51,773 nucleotides of DNA from Chitinophagaceae bacterium UBA4857 (GCA_002399735.1 DHEF01000015.1:39629-91401), one strand, 5' to 3'; positions 31,472-41,275 are shown, counted from the stretch's first letter. A program made the numbers and translations. The notes: a model not told the origin generated them from the sequence alone.

Positions 31472-32755
31472 ATGAAAGCTATTGTTGACTGTAATAATTT
31501 TTACTGCTCGTGTGAACGGTTGTTTATGCCGCACCTGGATAATAAACCGGTGGTGGTATTAAGCAACAACGATGGTTGTATTGTATCACGCAGCGATGAA
31601 GCTAAAGCACTTGGCATACCCATGGCCGAACCTTATTTTATGGCAAAGCCCATTATTACAATGCATCAGGTGGCAGTGTTCTCCTCCAACTATCACCTGT
31701 ACGGCGATTTAAGCTGGCGGGTAATGGAAACATTGCGTCAGTTAGTGGGTGCCGCTAATGTAGAAGTTTATTCGGTGGATGAATGTTTTATTGAACTGGG
31801 TGAAATGCCGACTGATAAACTGCGGCCTTATGTATTAAACCTACGACACACTATTGAACAGTGGACCGGTATCAAGGTATCGATTGGTGTGGCACCAACA
31901 AAAGTGTTATGCAAAATTGCTAATCATATTGCCAAAAAAATTAAAACAAAATCTGATTGTGTTGCCATTTTAGAAACACCTGAAAAAATAAGAAGCGCTT
32001 TACAAAAAACACCCGTGAAAGACGTGTGGGGTGTAGGCCGCCAATACGCAAAAAAACTGACTGATGTGTGGGGTATATTTGATGCTTATCAGCTTAGTCG
32101 CATGAGCGAAGCTTTTGCTCACCGGCAACTAGGCGGTGTGGTAGGTGTACGTTTAATAAAAGAGCTCACCGGCTCGCCGGCTAAAGATTTACAGGAAGAA
32201 TTAGTAAACAAAAAAATGATTGCCACTACCCGTATGTTTGGTACACCGGTAACGGCTATTACTGATATTAAAGAAGCCATTGCAACTTATACATCAAGAG
32301 CTGCTGAAAAACTAAGACGCCAGTATTGTGCAGCAAAAGGCGTTAGTATTTTTGTTGTAACTAAAGAGCAAAGTCACCAACAAAACTTTAAACAGTACGG
32401 CACCATTACTAAACATGTATTGCTGCCAAATGCTACATCGGCCACGAACGAATTAATAAAACCCGCAGTGCAATTAGTAAATGATTTGTTTGAGCAAGGG
32501 CAAACTTATAAAAAGGCAGGTGTAATGCTTAGTCATATTGTACCTGACAGCGCTATACAAGCTAACCTGTTTGTAAGCAACTGCAAAAACGGTGAAAGAA
32601 AATTAATGACCGTGATTGACAATATTAATTTCAGCCAGCGTGACGATGTTTTAAAATTTGCCAGCAGTGGTACCAGCCGTGACTGGAAAATGCGGCAGGA
32701 ACACAGAAGCAATCGCTACACCACCCGTTGGGACGAACTGTATGAAATCAGCTAA
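31472..32755 (+). CDS. umuC: Y-family DNA polymerase V catalytic subunit UmuC
   Basis: A 427-residue translesion polymerase. Catalytic core: MKAIVDCNNFYCSCERLF (first metal Asp), SNNDGCIVSRSDEAKALG, and EVYSVDECFIEL with the DE pair. Helix-hairpin-helix VKDVWGVGRQYAKKL near 190, the little-finger domain after 240, and the C-terminal DUF4113-type end with KMRQEHRSNRYTTRWDEL. It copies damaged DNA with low fidelity, normally when bound to UmuD'. Upstream is the dyad-less UmuD-like gene. No LexA box was identified. Confidence 0.95.
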   Translation: MKAIVDCNNFYCSCERLFMPHLDNKPVVVLSNNDGCIVSRSDEAKALGIPMAEPYFMAKPIITMHQVAVFSSNYHLYGDLSWRVMETLRQLVGAANVEVYSVDECFIELGEMPTDKLRPYVLNLRHTIEQWTGIKVSIGVAPTKVLCKIANHIAKKIKTKSDCVAILETPEKIRSALQKTPVKDVWGVGRQYAKKLTDVWGIFDAYQLSRMSEAFAHRQLGGVVGVRLIKELTGSPAKDLQEELVNKKMIATTRMFGTPVTAITDIKEAIATYTSRAAEKLRRQYCAAKGVSIFVVTKEQSHQQNFKQYGTITKHVLLPNATSATNELIKPAVQLVNDLFEQGQTYKKAGVMLSHIVPDSAIQANLFVSNCKNGERKLMTVIDNINFSQRDDVLKFASSGTSRDWKMRQEHRSNRYTTRWDELYEIS

Positions 32756-32925
32756 CATAATCCCACATCATCGTAAACTTACGATACTTTGGCAGTCAAT
32801 ATAAATTCTCTGCTTTTATTTTATCCGTTATACAATAGTTTGGCATCATTCTTCGTTAATAACTTTACCATCACTTCCTACGAATTTCCCTTACAATTTT
32901 ATTAAGAACATTTTTAAACTTAGTT

Positions 32926-33054
32926 ATGAAGAAGGTATTTCTTTTAGCCACATTGGTAGGTATTTTGGTAGTAATGTTTTCATCTTGTGCCGCCACAAAA
33001 CGTGATTGTCAGGGTGTAAAACATACCCGTTTAAAAAACGGTATTTATTTGTAA
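32926..33054 (+). CDS. 42-residue lipoprotein
   Basis: MKKVFLLATLVGILVVMFSS then C: signal peptide with lipobox, followed by a short mature part ending KHTRLKNGIYL. Tiny lipoproteins with such a Lys/His...GIYL tail are common in Bacteroidota; function unknown. The 3' two thirds and its terminator are repeated almost exactly at 40498-40687, where the start is missing. The terminator hairpin follows 29 nt after the stop. Confidence 0.75.
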   Translation: MKKVFLLATLVGILVVMFSSCAATKRDCQGVKHTRLKNGIYL

Positions 33055-33159
33055 GCCTTTATTACAAAACTTATTATACAACAATCCCGGCCAACCAGCC
33101 GGGATTTATTATTTTAGCCCAAAATATAACGGTATGCGCAGGTTTTTACTATTACTGTT
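32970..33159 (+). repeat. Left copy of 190-bp direct repeat flanking the TonB cassette
   Basis: Matches 40498-40687 at 188 of 190 positions with no gap. It carries the 3' part of the 42-residue lipoprotein gene, its terminator, and the 5' end of a secreted-protein gene. The two copies bracket 7338 bp. Confidence 0.95.
33083..33106 (+). terminator. Terminator of the 42-residue lipoprotein gene (left copy)
   Basis: AATCCCGGC-caacca-GCCGGGATT, followed by TATTATTTT. The right copy is at 40611-40634. Confidence 0.85.
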
Positions 33160-33238
33160 AACAATATATTGTACGCATACTCTAGTTGCGGCACAGTCGG
33201 TACTTCAAGTAAAAGTATCAATTATATCTTATTGCTAA
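33134..33238 (+). pseudogene. Truncated copy of the secreted protein gene at 40662
   Basis: 34 codons: MRRFLLLLLTIYCTHTLVAA, then a few residues and a stop. It aligns with the signal peptide of the gene at 40662-41189, sharing the near-identical repeat up to 33159 and weaker similarity to about 33210. The mature domain is missing; it ends 3 bp before the convergent MG2 gene. Remnant of a duplicated or interrupted gene. Confidence 0.75.
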
Positions 33239-33241
33239 TTA

Positions 33242-35620
33242 TTATTCTACTTCAAAATAAGTTTTGGCAACAATTGGCTGCCCATCCTTAGTCATCCCCT
33301 CTAATACCGCCACAAACTTTCCAGTTAAATCTGATGTGTAAAAACAAAGAGATTTTTGCTTACCAAAGTCAATATTGGGCATCCACATTAAGGTCGATCG
33401 CATATCTGGCATACGGCTATCAATATTTTTATCATCATACACCGGGGCATAAAATTGTCGTTTTAACTTTAAACCCTCGTAATCAATCGCAACTAACGCA
33501 GAATCAAGTTCAAAAGCATCAAATCGTCCTGGATACGACTCAAAACTAACTATCCCTAAGTATATTTCAGCCCCTATTATAAACTTTCGAGGAACAATTC
33601 GTATTTTTTTTATTTTTAAGGGATCGTATGTAACAACCCTATCATAATTACGTAAAGGAACTCCGTCTACCATGACAAAGGCGTTACGCCGGTAGGTCTC
33701 TTTTGTTAAATCATTAAATATCCGAACCTGTAATCCACTTGCTTGGGCACTTAAAGTTATGGGGGTAACATACTCTCTTAATACTTCTTCCATTGTAGAG
33801 AACCGCTTATAATCATCCAGTAAATATGTAAACTCACTTTTACCAAAGAATGGCAATGTATCTAACAACTCCGGAGCAGCATAGCGTCCTAAACTATCAT
33901 TCCAATATATATTTTGTGCCTGCATGGCAATCCCTTCATTTAATATAGCGTCATGTTGTGTGGTATCAATTATTATAGGCTTGATATCAAACGAAAGCCC
34001 TTCTTCGGAAAAAGGGTTGAAAATATTAATTTGATAGTTATTTTTATCTTCTATCCATACTTGAGGAATAATCTCTCCGGGGCCATAATAGTCAAATACC
34101 TCAAAGTGTACAATACCATTACTATCACTTTGAGAATAATATAGTCCATATGGAATACCGGGTATTGTTAAATAACATCTTGCGCCGGCAACAAAATCTC
34201 CAGTAACGGTATTGACCACTTGCCCTGATATTATATGACTTTTTAATTCAGGAAGGGAGTGCTTTTTTTCCAACTGGTTGCCAGTACTGATGTTGAATCT
34301 ACGCCAACCATGTGTCAACATTAAATTTTCGGTCGCAAGAAGCAGTGTTTTCTTATCTACAGATTTTGAGAAATAAAAATCAGGAGCTTCAATCTCTCCT
34401 CTTAACTCTGAAGTCAATAGCAGGTAGTTAAGAATATTCATATTGTTTGATTCATCATTATCCCCTATCTTATAAACAGCAAATGAATAGCTGCCCGAAT
34501 CCAAATTAAGTTGCTCGGCCTTTTTTTCCATTATCGATAAGCAAACCTCATCTCTTATTTTTATAACGTTTTTGTTGATATTAAAGTCAATGTTGTTAAT
34601 ATTAAAATCACGATTAAAAATCAAACGTTCACAAACAGGGTACCCATCTTCATTAAACAGTGTAATATTATTAATACCTGCTCCTAATTTTGACTTACTC
34701 AAATTCAAGTGGTAGTCTGAACCAGCCAATACGACCGCAGAATAAGAGTATTTAAAAACACTTGCCGAGTGAACAACCAGAAACATGCGCTCGGCTTGAA
34801 GTTTTGTTTGTGCTGCTATCCTAATTGTATAATTAGTATCAGTAGTTTCTTTAACATTTAAAATATAACCTTGTGGCAATATTGGAGGAAGCTCTGTCAT
34901 TTTAATTTTATTATCATCCATGACAATAAATGGCTTATACCCTTTTATTGTTAAAGGTTTAAATTCAAAACTTCCAATTCCTTTATGTAATGAAGCAAAC
35001 TTTACAATTGTATCCCCATTGTTGTCAATAATTCCTCCTTTACCGGTAATACCATGTCCATTTCTATTTGTTATTTTAAACCCAACCCTTGTTTGAATTC
35101 CCACTACAAAACGTCCACCTTCTGGGAAAAAATTAATTAAAAGATCTTTTTCACTACTTTTTTCGATTTTGCCTAAACCAGATTTAATCACATTAACAAC
35201 GGCAATTGTTTTTTCAAAAAAGAAACTACTCCCTAAATTTTTCATCCAGCTTGTATAAGCTCTGACAACATAATTATCTGACTTTAGCGTTAAGGGTAAG
35301 TAAAAAGATCCGGAGCCTCCATTTTGATTATTGTTGTTTTCTATCTTTGCCTGTAGAACAGACAGGCCATTCCTATCGATTAATTCAATATAAAGTATTT
35401 TAGAACTTGTGTTTAATTGATTGTTATTCCCATCAACGGTATAGATTTTAAACCAAATAATTTCGCCTGCTACGTAACTATCCTTATCTGTATGTAAATA
35501 AACTTTTTCTGAGATGCTAAATTCATTTACATCAGACAGCTTTTGCGAAAACAAAACTAATGTTTGCAATAACATTATCAGCAAAAACGGGATTTTCTTA
35601 TTAGAAGAGTTCTTTTTCAT
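33242..35620 (-). CDS. MG2-domain (macroglobulin-like) secreted protein with plug-like C-terminus
   Basis: About 792 residues from the ATG at 35620 (MKKNSSNKKIPFLLIMLLQ, a signal peptide). The frame stays open upstream to 35707, but that part runs through a poly-G tract inside the next gene and would bury the signal. Residues about 30-130 are an MG2 domain (EKVYLHTDKDSYVAGEIIWF). Near 480 there is a carboxypeptidase-regulatory-like strand set (ISGQVVNTVTGDFVAGA). Residues about 600-720 resemble a TonB plug (EEVLREYVTPITL, VMVDGVPL). Such proteins usually accompany DUF4249 and TonB receptor genes, as here. Export of or binding to a polypeptide is inference. Confidence 0.8.
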   Translation of the reverse strand: MKKNSSNKKIPFLLIMLLQTLVLFSQKLSDVNEFSISEKVYLHTDKDSYVAGEIIWFKIYTVDGNNNQLNTSSKILYIELIDRNGLSVLQAKIENNNNQNGGSGSFYLPLTLKSDNYVVRAYTSWMKNLGSSFFFEKTIAVVNVIKSGLGKIEKSSEKDLLINFFPEGGRFVVGIQTRVGFKITNRNGHGITGKGGIIDNNGDTIVKFASLHKGIGSFEFKPLTIKGYKPFIVMDDNKIKMTELPPILPQGYILNVKETTDTNYTIRIAAQTKLQAERMFLVVHSASVFKYSYSAVVLAGSDYHLNLSKSKLGAGINNITLFNEDGYPVCERLIFNRDFNINNIDFNINKNVIKIRDEVCLSIMEKKAEQLNLDSGSYSFAVYKIGDNDESNNMNILNYLLLTSELRGEIEAPDFYFSKSVDKKTLLLATENLMLTHGWRRFNISTGNQLEKKHSLPELKSHIISGQVVNTVTGDFVAGARCYLTIPGIPYGLYYSQSDSNGIVHFEVFDYYGPGEIIPQVWIEDKNNYQINIFNPFSEEGLSFDIKPIIIDTTQHDAILNEGIAMQAQNIYWNDSLGRYAAPELLDTLPFFGKSEFTYLLDDYKRFSTMEEVLREYVTPITLSAQASGLQVRIFNDLTKETYRRNAFVMVDGVPLRNYDRVVTYDPLKIKKIRIVPRKFIIGAEIYLGIVSFESYPGRFDAFELDSALVAIDYEGLKLKRQFYAPVYDDKNIDSRMPDMRSTLMWMPNIDFGKQKSLCFYTSDLTGKFVAVLEGMTKDGQPIVAKTYFEVE

Positions 35621-35652
35621 TTTATTGATTAATCGATAATTCAAAGCATTAA

Positions 35653-36798
35653 TTACCAAAAAGTCGGTTTTACTGTCCCCCCCCCCCTCTTTGTACAATC
35701 CGCACATTTAGCAGTTGTCATGGAATAAGCTGCAATTACCCCTGGAAATATCTCAGATAAAATGGCATCAAGCGGTATATATTCTGCACCAGTAAAAGCA
35801 TGATTTAAACTATCAGGATCGTTTGTAATTCTGTCTAGGACACAAGATTGGGTAAATTTCCAATCCGGTAATTCTTGTTTATCTATGAAAATTCTTTTTT
35901 CTGTTATTGAAGATGCCGTAATAAAGCCTATTACAGGTTCTAATGGATTGGTAACACATTTTATATTACCAGCCAAATCGGAAGGTAGCGGATCAAATAT
36001 AGTCCCTAAACTCTCTGTATTCTTTTTCATTACTTGAAAAAAATTATAGGCATCTTCTTCCAAAACTTGTTGTTTTACTAAAATACTATATCGTTCAGCC
36101 AACTTTTCAGAACCTGGCTCTATAAAAAGAAGTGGTTTTTTATTAATAACCTCCTGTTCGAGACCTGCAGATGTGGCGAGGTGTATCGACTTGGAGCTAT
36201 TCACCTTCCATCCGACATCAACCATTTCATTGGCGTTTCGCGGTCGAACTACACCATTCCCTACAAAAACTTGTCTCGAGTTAAAGAAACTTCTTATTTC
36301 CCAAGTTTCTTCGTACCACCATTTATAAAATTTATGACGATTCGTTAAGTCGTGTGTGCTAACTTCTATTTCAACTCCGTCATCTTTCCTTATCCAGCTG
36401 ATGCTATCTATCTGCGGACTAGTTTTCGCTACTACATATTCGGATAAGTATTCTCTTCCTATACCTGTTATTATTCTTACCCTATATCTTTTCCCGTTTT
36501 CTAAATTTAAATTTGACGAATAATATATTCCATTATTTGTATAGTTTAAAAATTGAATACTATTATTTGTTTCATTTTCAACACTTACCACAGCCCCCGC
36601 CTCTATGTTTGTATTATTATTATTTAATTCAGTTGTTCTAGTAAGTGTTATCAGGGTTGGCCCATTAGTATTTAATATCCCTTCTATAACTAAATACGAA
36701 GTTTGTACTTTTAAAATATCCGGTGTATAACTGTCTTTACAGCCAATTATACAAAACATACTCCCTAAAATAACGGACAAATACATAAGTTTTTGCAT
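35653..36798 (-). CDS. DUF4249 lipoprotein
   Basis: 381 residues with lipobox CIIGC at about Cys 20, followed by the typical DUF4249 start (TPDILKVQTSYLVIEGILNTNG..LITLTRT). DUF4249 proteins are outer-membrane lipoproteins encoded beside a TonB receptor, probably a substrate-binding partner like SusD (inference). Lies 2 bp downstream of the receptor gene. The C-terminal coding end contains an 11-base G run on the coding strand (35677-35687), giving a Gly-Gly-Gly near the terminus; slippage there would change the last residues. Confidence 0.88.
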   Translation of the reverse strand: MQKLMYLSVILGSMFCIIGCKDSYTPDILKVQTSYLVIEGILNTNGPTLITLTRTTELNNNNTNIEAGAVVSVENETNNSIQFLNYTNNGIYYSSNLNLENGKRYRVRIITGIGREYLSEYVVAKTSPQIDSISWIRKDDGVEIEVSTHDLTNRHKFYKWWYEETWEIRSFFNSRQVFVGNGVVRPRNANEMVDVGWKVNSSKSIHLATSAGLEQEVINKKPLLFIEPGSEKLAERYSILVKQQVLEEDAYNFFQVMKKNTESLGTIFDPLPSDLAGNIKCVTNPLEPVIGFITASSITEKRIFIDKQELPDWKFTQSCVLDRITNDPDSLNHAFTGAEYIPLDAILSEIFPGVIAAYSMTTAKCADCTKRGGGTVKPTFW

Positions 36799-36800
36799 AC

Positions 36801-39554
36801 CTAAAACTTTATATTATAGTTTATAAATGGAATAACAGACCCGAATATAGATAGCTTATATCCATTAATTGCCCCATTTTCTGAAACAAAATAAACAGAA
36901 TAAGGATTTCGCCTTCCCAATAAATTATATACACCTATCGTCCAAAAACCATGAAATCTTTGGCGCACTTTATGATTACCATCAATATTAACAGAAATAT
37001 CTGTTCTTAGATAATCAGGGATGCGATATTCGTTTCTGTCTGAATACAATACTCGTGGCGAACCTGCATAATTATATCTTGCAATTGGCAAAGTAATCGG
37101 CCTACCAGTATTGTATGTAGAATTAATTGATAAACTAAGTCTGTGATTAAATCTAAATATACCTACTAAAGTTATATCATGAGGTTTATCATAACTGGCC
37201 GGATAAAACCTTCCCTTATTTACTAAAAGAGCTCCATCTGCCCCTGTCGTCTGTAACAATATTCTTGAATACGTATAGCCTAACCATCCGGTTAGCTTAC
37301 CTGCTGTTTTTTTTACTAAAAACTCCACACCATAGGCTTTTCCTCTAGAGTCAACAACATCCATCTCAATATTTTCATTTAACAACAAGGTTGCCCCTGG
37401 TCCATAATCCAAATAATTTTTAATTCGTTTATAATACCCTTCCAATGAAACTTCAAGTGTATTAGACTTTAAGTTTTTATAAATACCAACTGAAACTTGA
37501 TCTCCTTTTTGAGGTCGTATATTAGGATCACTTAACTTCCAAATATCTGTGGGGGCTATAGCTGTAGTGTTAGACAACATATGAATATATTGCCTCATGT
37601 TATTATATGAAGCCTTCACTGATAGGTTTTGTGATATAGCATACCTCAAGCCAAAGCGAACTTCTGGCGCTGCAAACGTTTTTATAAACTGCCCTCCGGA
37701 AAAGTTACGTCTTTCGGTTACATTATCGTTATTTCGTGGTAAGCTAGGAGTATAGTAATTCACACTTTGTGAACCAAGATAATTATAAACGACATACCTA
37801 ACTCCAGTATTAAACGATAGTTTTGCCGAAGGTGTATATCGATGAGATAAATATATCGCACTTTCAAGTGCTTTTTCCTTTTCAACCGACATACCACGAA
37901 CTATAGACTCTGTACCCTTTGGTTTTATAGTGCCTGGTTCTAGGTTGTACAAAATTGATCCTAATCCAAAATCAAAAGAATGTTGCCGATTCCTATAATA
38001 CACAAAGTTAGCTTTCAAGTTTAGCTGTTGAACATTGAACTTTAAATCAAAAGCGTTAATATTATTCTTTTCGCTCGTAACATTAAATTGATACCTATCT
38101 AAGCCTGCCAGAAAAATTGCTGTTAACTTATTTCCATATTTTCTCCTCCACTTTAAATTAACATTAATATTCTGATAACCATAGCTCGTATCGCTATTTA
38201 ATGAAAACTTATCAGCACTATAATAACCATTAAAATATAAATTATTTGAGCTGTCAACCATATGGCTTATTCCAAGATTTAAATCATGGAATGAGGCTCT
38301 ACTATTCTCATATTCTTTTGGTAATAAATTCAACATCCAGTTTGCATATGTAGTTCTACCGCCAATAATAAAGGAAGTTTTATCTTCTTTTATAGGTCCT
38401 TCTAAGTGAACCCTACTAGTTATAAGACCAATACCTGCAGAACCTGTAATTTTTTTCTTATTACCTTCCCTTGTATTTATATCTAAAACCGAAGCTAATC
38501 TTCCTCCGTACTGTGCAGGAACACTACTTTTATAGAGTTCAATATCTTTTATAAGCTCAGGATTAAAAGCGGAAAACATTCCAAAAAAGTGGGCGGGGTT
38601 ATAAATTGTAGCATCATTAAATAAAATCAAGTTTTGGTCAGCAGAACCTCCCCTTACATTAAACCCTGTACTTGCTTCACCAACAGTTTTTACTCCAGGC
38701 AAAGTTGTAATTGCTCTTAATACATCTGTCTCACCAAATGGCGTAGGGAGTCTCCTTATGGTTTCTATATTTAACTTTTCGACCCCCATTTTTACGTTCA
38801 TTACATTGGTGCTTTTTTGCGCAGAGACTATTACTTCTTTAAGTGTCATAACCTGTTCTTCAATATCTACATTCATCTTACCATCACCATAAACCATTAA
38901 CTGTAAATGAGTTTCCCGCATACCTATTGCCATTATGTTTAAGGTATGTCTACCAGGCGGAATACTAAGTGTGTAATAACCATACGTATCGGTTGTGGTA
39001 TTATACTTTGAGTTAATAAAAACTGAAGCGTTAATAATAGGTTCACCTGTTTTAAAGTTTTTAACCACACCCGACAAAATTGCATCCATTTTTATGTTGC
39101 TTGACCTAAGTCCTACTTCATAAAGTCGGCTGACAGATGCCTTTTGTTTTTTTTTTGTAATTCCATGATTGTATTCAACAGATATACCTTCTATACTATC
39201 AGCAGTACTTGATTCATCTTCATCAAAAAAATGGGTTGGCAAATTGGTAAATATTTTTAACCCCTTAGTAATAAATGCCCTATTAAATTTATCAATTGAA
39301 AAGTTCAAGCCTGTTCCCATTAATATGTCTTCCATAACTTTTGTAATATCAACTTTTTTAATGTTAACATTAACCTTTACTGAATCTGTATTTTTTTTAT
39401 TATAAAAAAAATGATATGAGGTTTGGCTCTCTATCCTATTTATAAATTCTGTTAGAGATAAATCATTATATTGTCCTGATATATAATTTTTCTCCGATTG
39501 AGCGGTAGAAGTAAAAAAAAATAGTACAAATATTATAGTATAAAAAAATTTCAT
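36801..39554 (-). CDS. TonB-dependent outer-membrane receptor with STN and carboxypeptidase-like domains
   Basis: 917 residues. Signal peptide 1-18; an STN-like domain (ISGQYNDLSLTEFINRIES, DITKVMEDILMGTGL) about 25-90; a CarboxypepD_reg-like domain about 160-235 (LSGVVKNFKTGEPIINASVF); a plug about 240-370 (LPTPFGETDVLRAITTLPGV, FNVRGGSADQNLILFNDA, SVPAQYGGRLASVLDI); then a 22-strand-type barrel ending in INYNIKF with the terminal aromatic. STN domains usually signal to a FecR/FecI pair; the nearest pair here is at 43390-45300 on the same strand. Substrate unknown. Confidence 0.92.
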   Translation of the reverse strand: MKFFYTIIFVLFFFTSTAQSEKNYISGQYNDLSLTEFINRIESQTSYHFFYNKKNTDSVKVNVNIKKVDITKVMEDILMGTGLNFSIDKFNRAFITKGLKIFTNLPTHFFDEDESSTADSIEGISVEYNHGITKKKQKASVSRLYEVGLRSSNIKMDAILSGVVKNFKTGEPIINASVFINSKYNTTTDTYGYYTLSIPPGRHTLNIMAIGMRETHLQLMVYGDGKMNVDIEEQVMTLKEVIVSAQKSTNVMNVKMGVEKLNIETIRRLPTPFGETDVLRAITTLPGVKTVGEASTGFNVRGGSADQNLILFNDATIYNPAHFFGMFSAFNPELIKDIELYKSSVPAQYGGRLASVLDINTREGNKKKITGSAGIGLITSRVHLEGPIKEDKTSFIIGGRTTYANWMLNLLPKEYENSRASFHDLNLGISHMVDSSNNLYFNGYYSADKFSLNSDTSYGYQNINVNLKWRRKYGNKLTAIFLAGLDRYQFNVTSEKNNINAFDLKFNVQQLNLKANFVYYRNRQHSFDFGLGSILYNLEPGTIKPKGTESIVRGMSVEKEKALESAIYLSHRYTPSAKLSFNTGVRYVVYNYLGSQSVNYYTPSLPRNNDNVTERRNFSGGQFIKTFAAPEVRFGLRYAISQNLSVKASYNNMRQYIHMLSNTTAIAPTDIWKLSDPNIRPQKGDQVSVGIYKNLKSNTLEVSLEGYYKRIKNYLDYGPGATLLLNENIEMDVVDSRGKAYGVEFLVKKTAGKLTGWLGYTYSRILLQTTGADGALLVNKGRFYPASYDKPHDITLVGIFRFNHRLSLSINSTYNTGRPITLPIARYNYAGSPRVLYSDRNEYRIPDYLRTDISVNIDGNHKVRQRFHGFWTIGVYNLLGRRNPYSVYFVSENGAINGYKLSIFGSVIPFINYNIKF

Positions 39555-39557
39555 TTT

Positions 39558-40283
39558 TTATAATTGAGTCTGGTTATAATAGTTTACGTATTCCTTTATA
39601 AAAAGTTCCGGGTCTTTTTTAAACGTCAGTCTTTTTTCTTTAACTCTTTGTAATATAAGTACCTGATTGTTTTTTAACGCAGAAAGTAAGTGTTTTTCCT
39701 TTTTTATTTGCCAAGACTGGTTCCCAGATAATAAATAATACTGTGTTAAATCTTCAAATTTTTTTTCTATACTTAATCCATCAACTTTCTCTTGTAACTC
39801 CTTAATCAACTTTACATATGCGGTAACACTTCCAGTAGTGTTTATTTTTTTATAAAAGCCAGAATTGATATTTTTATTTATACTATTCTTAAGATGCTTA
39901 AAATAGTTCCCCTCAATTTCAAAAGCGTCTATCCTCACTTTATTTAATATTAATCTCTTTCCATCTTCGTTGATTGTAATCAATTCTCCAATATAAATAT
40001 CAAATAATAACGGTATATTATAGTACCAAACACTTTCATATAAAACATGTCCTAATTTCATTATACCTGAACCAAAGTATGGACTCCCTGATATCTTGTT
40101 TGAATAACCATCATACTGTCGTCCCATGTATAAAGCATCTTTATACTTCCAATTAGTATTGTACTTTTTTAAATAATCAGTAGAATCCTGATTAACAACA
40201 GTAACCTGACTAAACAAATTGATTTTTACGCTTATTAGAAGAGCAAAAAGAATTAAAGCTGGAGAGTAATTTCTATAATTCAT
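39558..40283 (-). CDS. Hypothetical secreted protein at head of the TonB cassette
   Basis: 241 residues with an N-terminal signal (ALILFALLISVKINLFSQ). I recognise no domain. The middle reads LYMGRQYDGYSNKISGSPYF and GELITINEDGKRLILNKVRI, the C-terminal third is helical and Lys-rich. It ends 4 bp before the TonB receptor start, so it is the first gene of the four-gene cassette. The coding DNA looks AT-rich like the rest of the cassette. Confidence 0.7.
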   Translation of the reverse strand: MNYRNYSPALILFALLISVKINLFSQVTVVNQDSTDYLKKYNTNWKYKDALYMGRQYDGYSNKISGSPYFGSGIMKLGHVLYESVWYYNIPLLFDIYIGELITINEDGKRLILNKVRIDAFEIEGNYFKHLKNSINKNINSGFYKKINTTGSVTAYVKLIKELQEKVDGLSIEKKFEDLTQYYLLSGNQSWQIKKEKHLLSALKNNQVLILQRVKEKRLTFKKDPELFIKEYVNYYNQTQL

Positions 40284-40497
40284 AATTTTATTGTGTATGA
40301 GATAACCGTCAATAATACTACTTTAACATTGGTTCTCTATGTCATTTTTTAACCAGTTAGTATATTAAGGACTATTAGTCAGCTACAAAAACTCATATCA
40401 TTTTACCACAGTTAGGTTGTGAAAATATATCATTTAATACATATGTCATTTTTTTTGCGCTGAAATATTTTTTCTTTATAGATTTTTATGCGCCGGC
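40284..40497. other. Upstream region of the TonB cassette
   Basis: About 210 bp of AT-rich sequence that probably carries the cassette promoter; no clear consensus box was found. It ends at the right copy of the direct repeat. Confidence 0.3.
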
Positions 40498-40687
40498 AGT
40501 AATGTTTTCATCTTGTGCCGCCACAAAACGTGATTGTCAGGGTGTAAAACATACCCGTTTAAAAAACGGTATTTATTTGTAAGCCTTTATTACAAAGCTT
40601 ATTATACAACAATCCCGGCCAACCAGCCGGGATTTATTATTTTAGCCCAAAATATAACGGTATGCTCAGGTTTTTACTATTACTGTT
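40498..40687 (+). repeat. Right copy of the 190-bp direct repeat
   Basis: Differs from 32970-33159 at two bases. It begins inside the lipoprotein coding sequence, so 40498-40582 is a headless lipoprotein remnant (no start codon or signal), followed by its terminator (40611-40634) and the intact 5' end of the gene at 40662. Confidence 0.95.
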
Positions 40688-41189
40688 CATTATATGTCTT
40701 ACACACACTTTAGCGGTGGCTCAATCTGCCACATTTCCACAAAGCTGGCAGGGAAAATGGAAAGGAACACTCAACTGGTTCAAAGCCGGTGCTGATACGG
40801 CTCAACAAATCAATATGGAGCTGCATATTTTACCTGGCGACAGCATAAATACCTGGAACTGGAAAATTATTTACCAGACAGCACAACCAGACCAACGCCC
40901 CTATACGTTAAAACTGAAGGATGCCGCCAAAAAACACTGGATAATAGACGAGCATAATGGTATTGTATTAGATCAGTTTTTTGTGGCCAACAAGTTATGC
41001 GGCAGTTTTTCGGTGGGCAGCTCTATTATTAATAATTGTTACCAATTAACAGATGATAAACTTACTGTTGAATTTTATACTACAAGTGTAAAAGCGATGA
41101 ATACAACCGGCTTAGGTACCGAGGAGTCGCCGAGTGTGCATAATTATGCTATTTATGGTTATCAACATGCGGTATTGTACAAACAATAA
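40662..41189 (+). CDS. Secreted protein of unknown function
   Basis: 175 residues: signal peptide MLRFLLLLFIICLTHTLAVA, then a compact mature domain beginning PQSWQGKWKGTLNWF with alternating strands (MELHILPGDSINTWNWKIIY, QFFVANKLCGSFSVGSSI) that suggests a lipocalin-like beta barrel; I do not recognise the family. A signal-peptide-only relic of a paralogue sits at 33134-33238. Downstream are a mosaic-repeat piece and a strong terminator. Confidence 0.75.
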   Translation: MLRFLLLLFIICLTHTLAVAQSATFPQSWQGKWKGTLNWFKAGADTAQQINMELHILPGDSINTWNWKIIYQTAQPDQRPYTLKLKDAAKKHWIIDEHNGIVLDQFFVANKLCGSFSVGSSIINNCYQLTDDKLTVEFYTTSVKAMNTTGLGTEESPSVHNYAIYGYQHAVLYKQ

Positions 41190-41195
41190 AACGCT

Positions 41196-41273
41196 TGCAC
41201 TTGTTGAATAGAATTACCGGACGTACGGGAGTACTGCCCAGGGAACTTAGACAGTGGCAATGCTGATGGCTTA
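41196..41273. repeat. Degenerate mosaic repeat piece
   Basis: Carries TTGAATAGAATTACCGGACG and a GTACTGCC fragment, as in the 14340-14500 copy; heavily decayed. Confidence 0.45.
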
Positions 41274-41275
41274 AT

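Noticed and set aside
32970..40687. Classical transposon or integrative element
   Set aside because: No transposase, integrase or terminal inverted repeats are present; only the direct repeat supports mobility.
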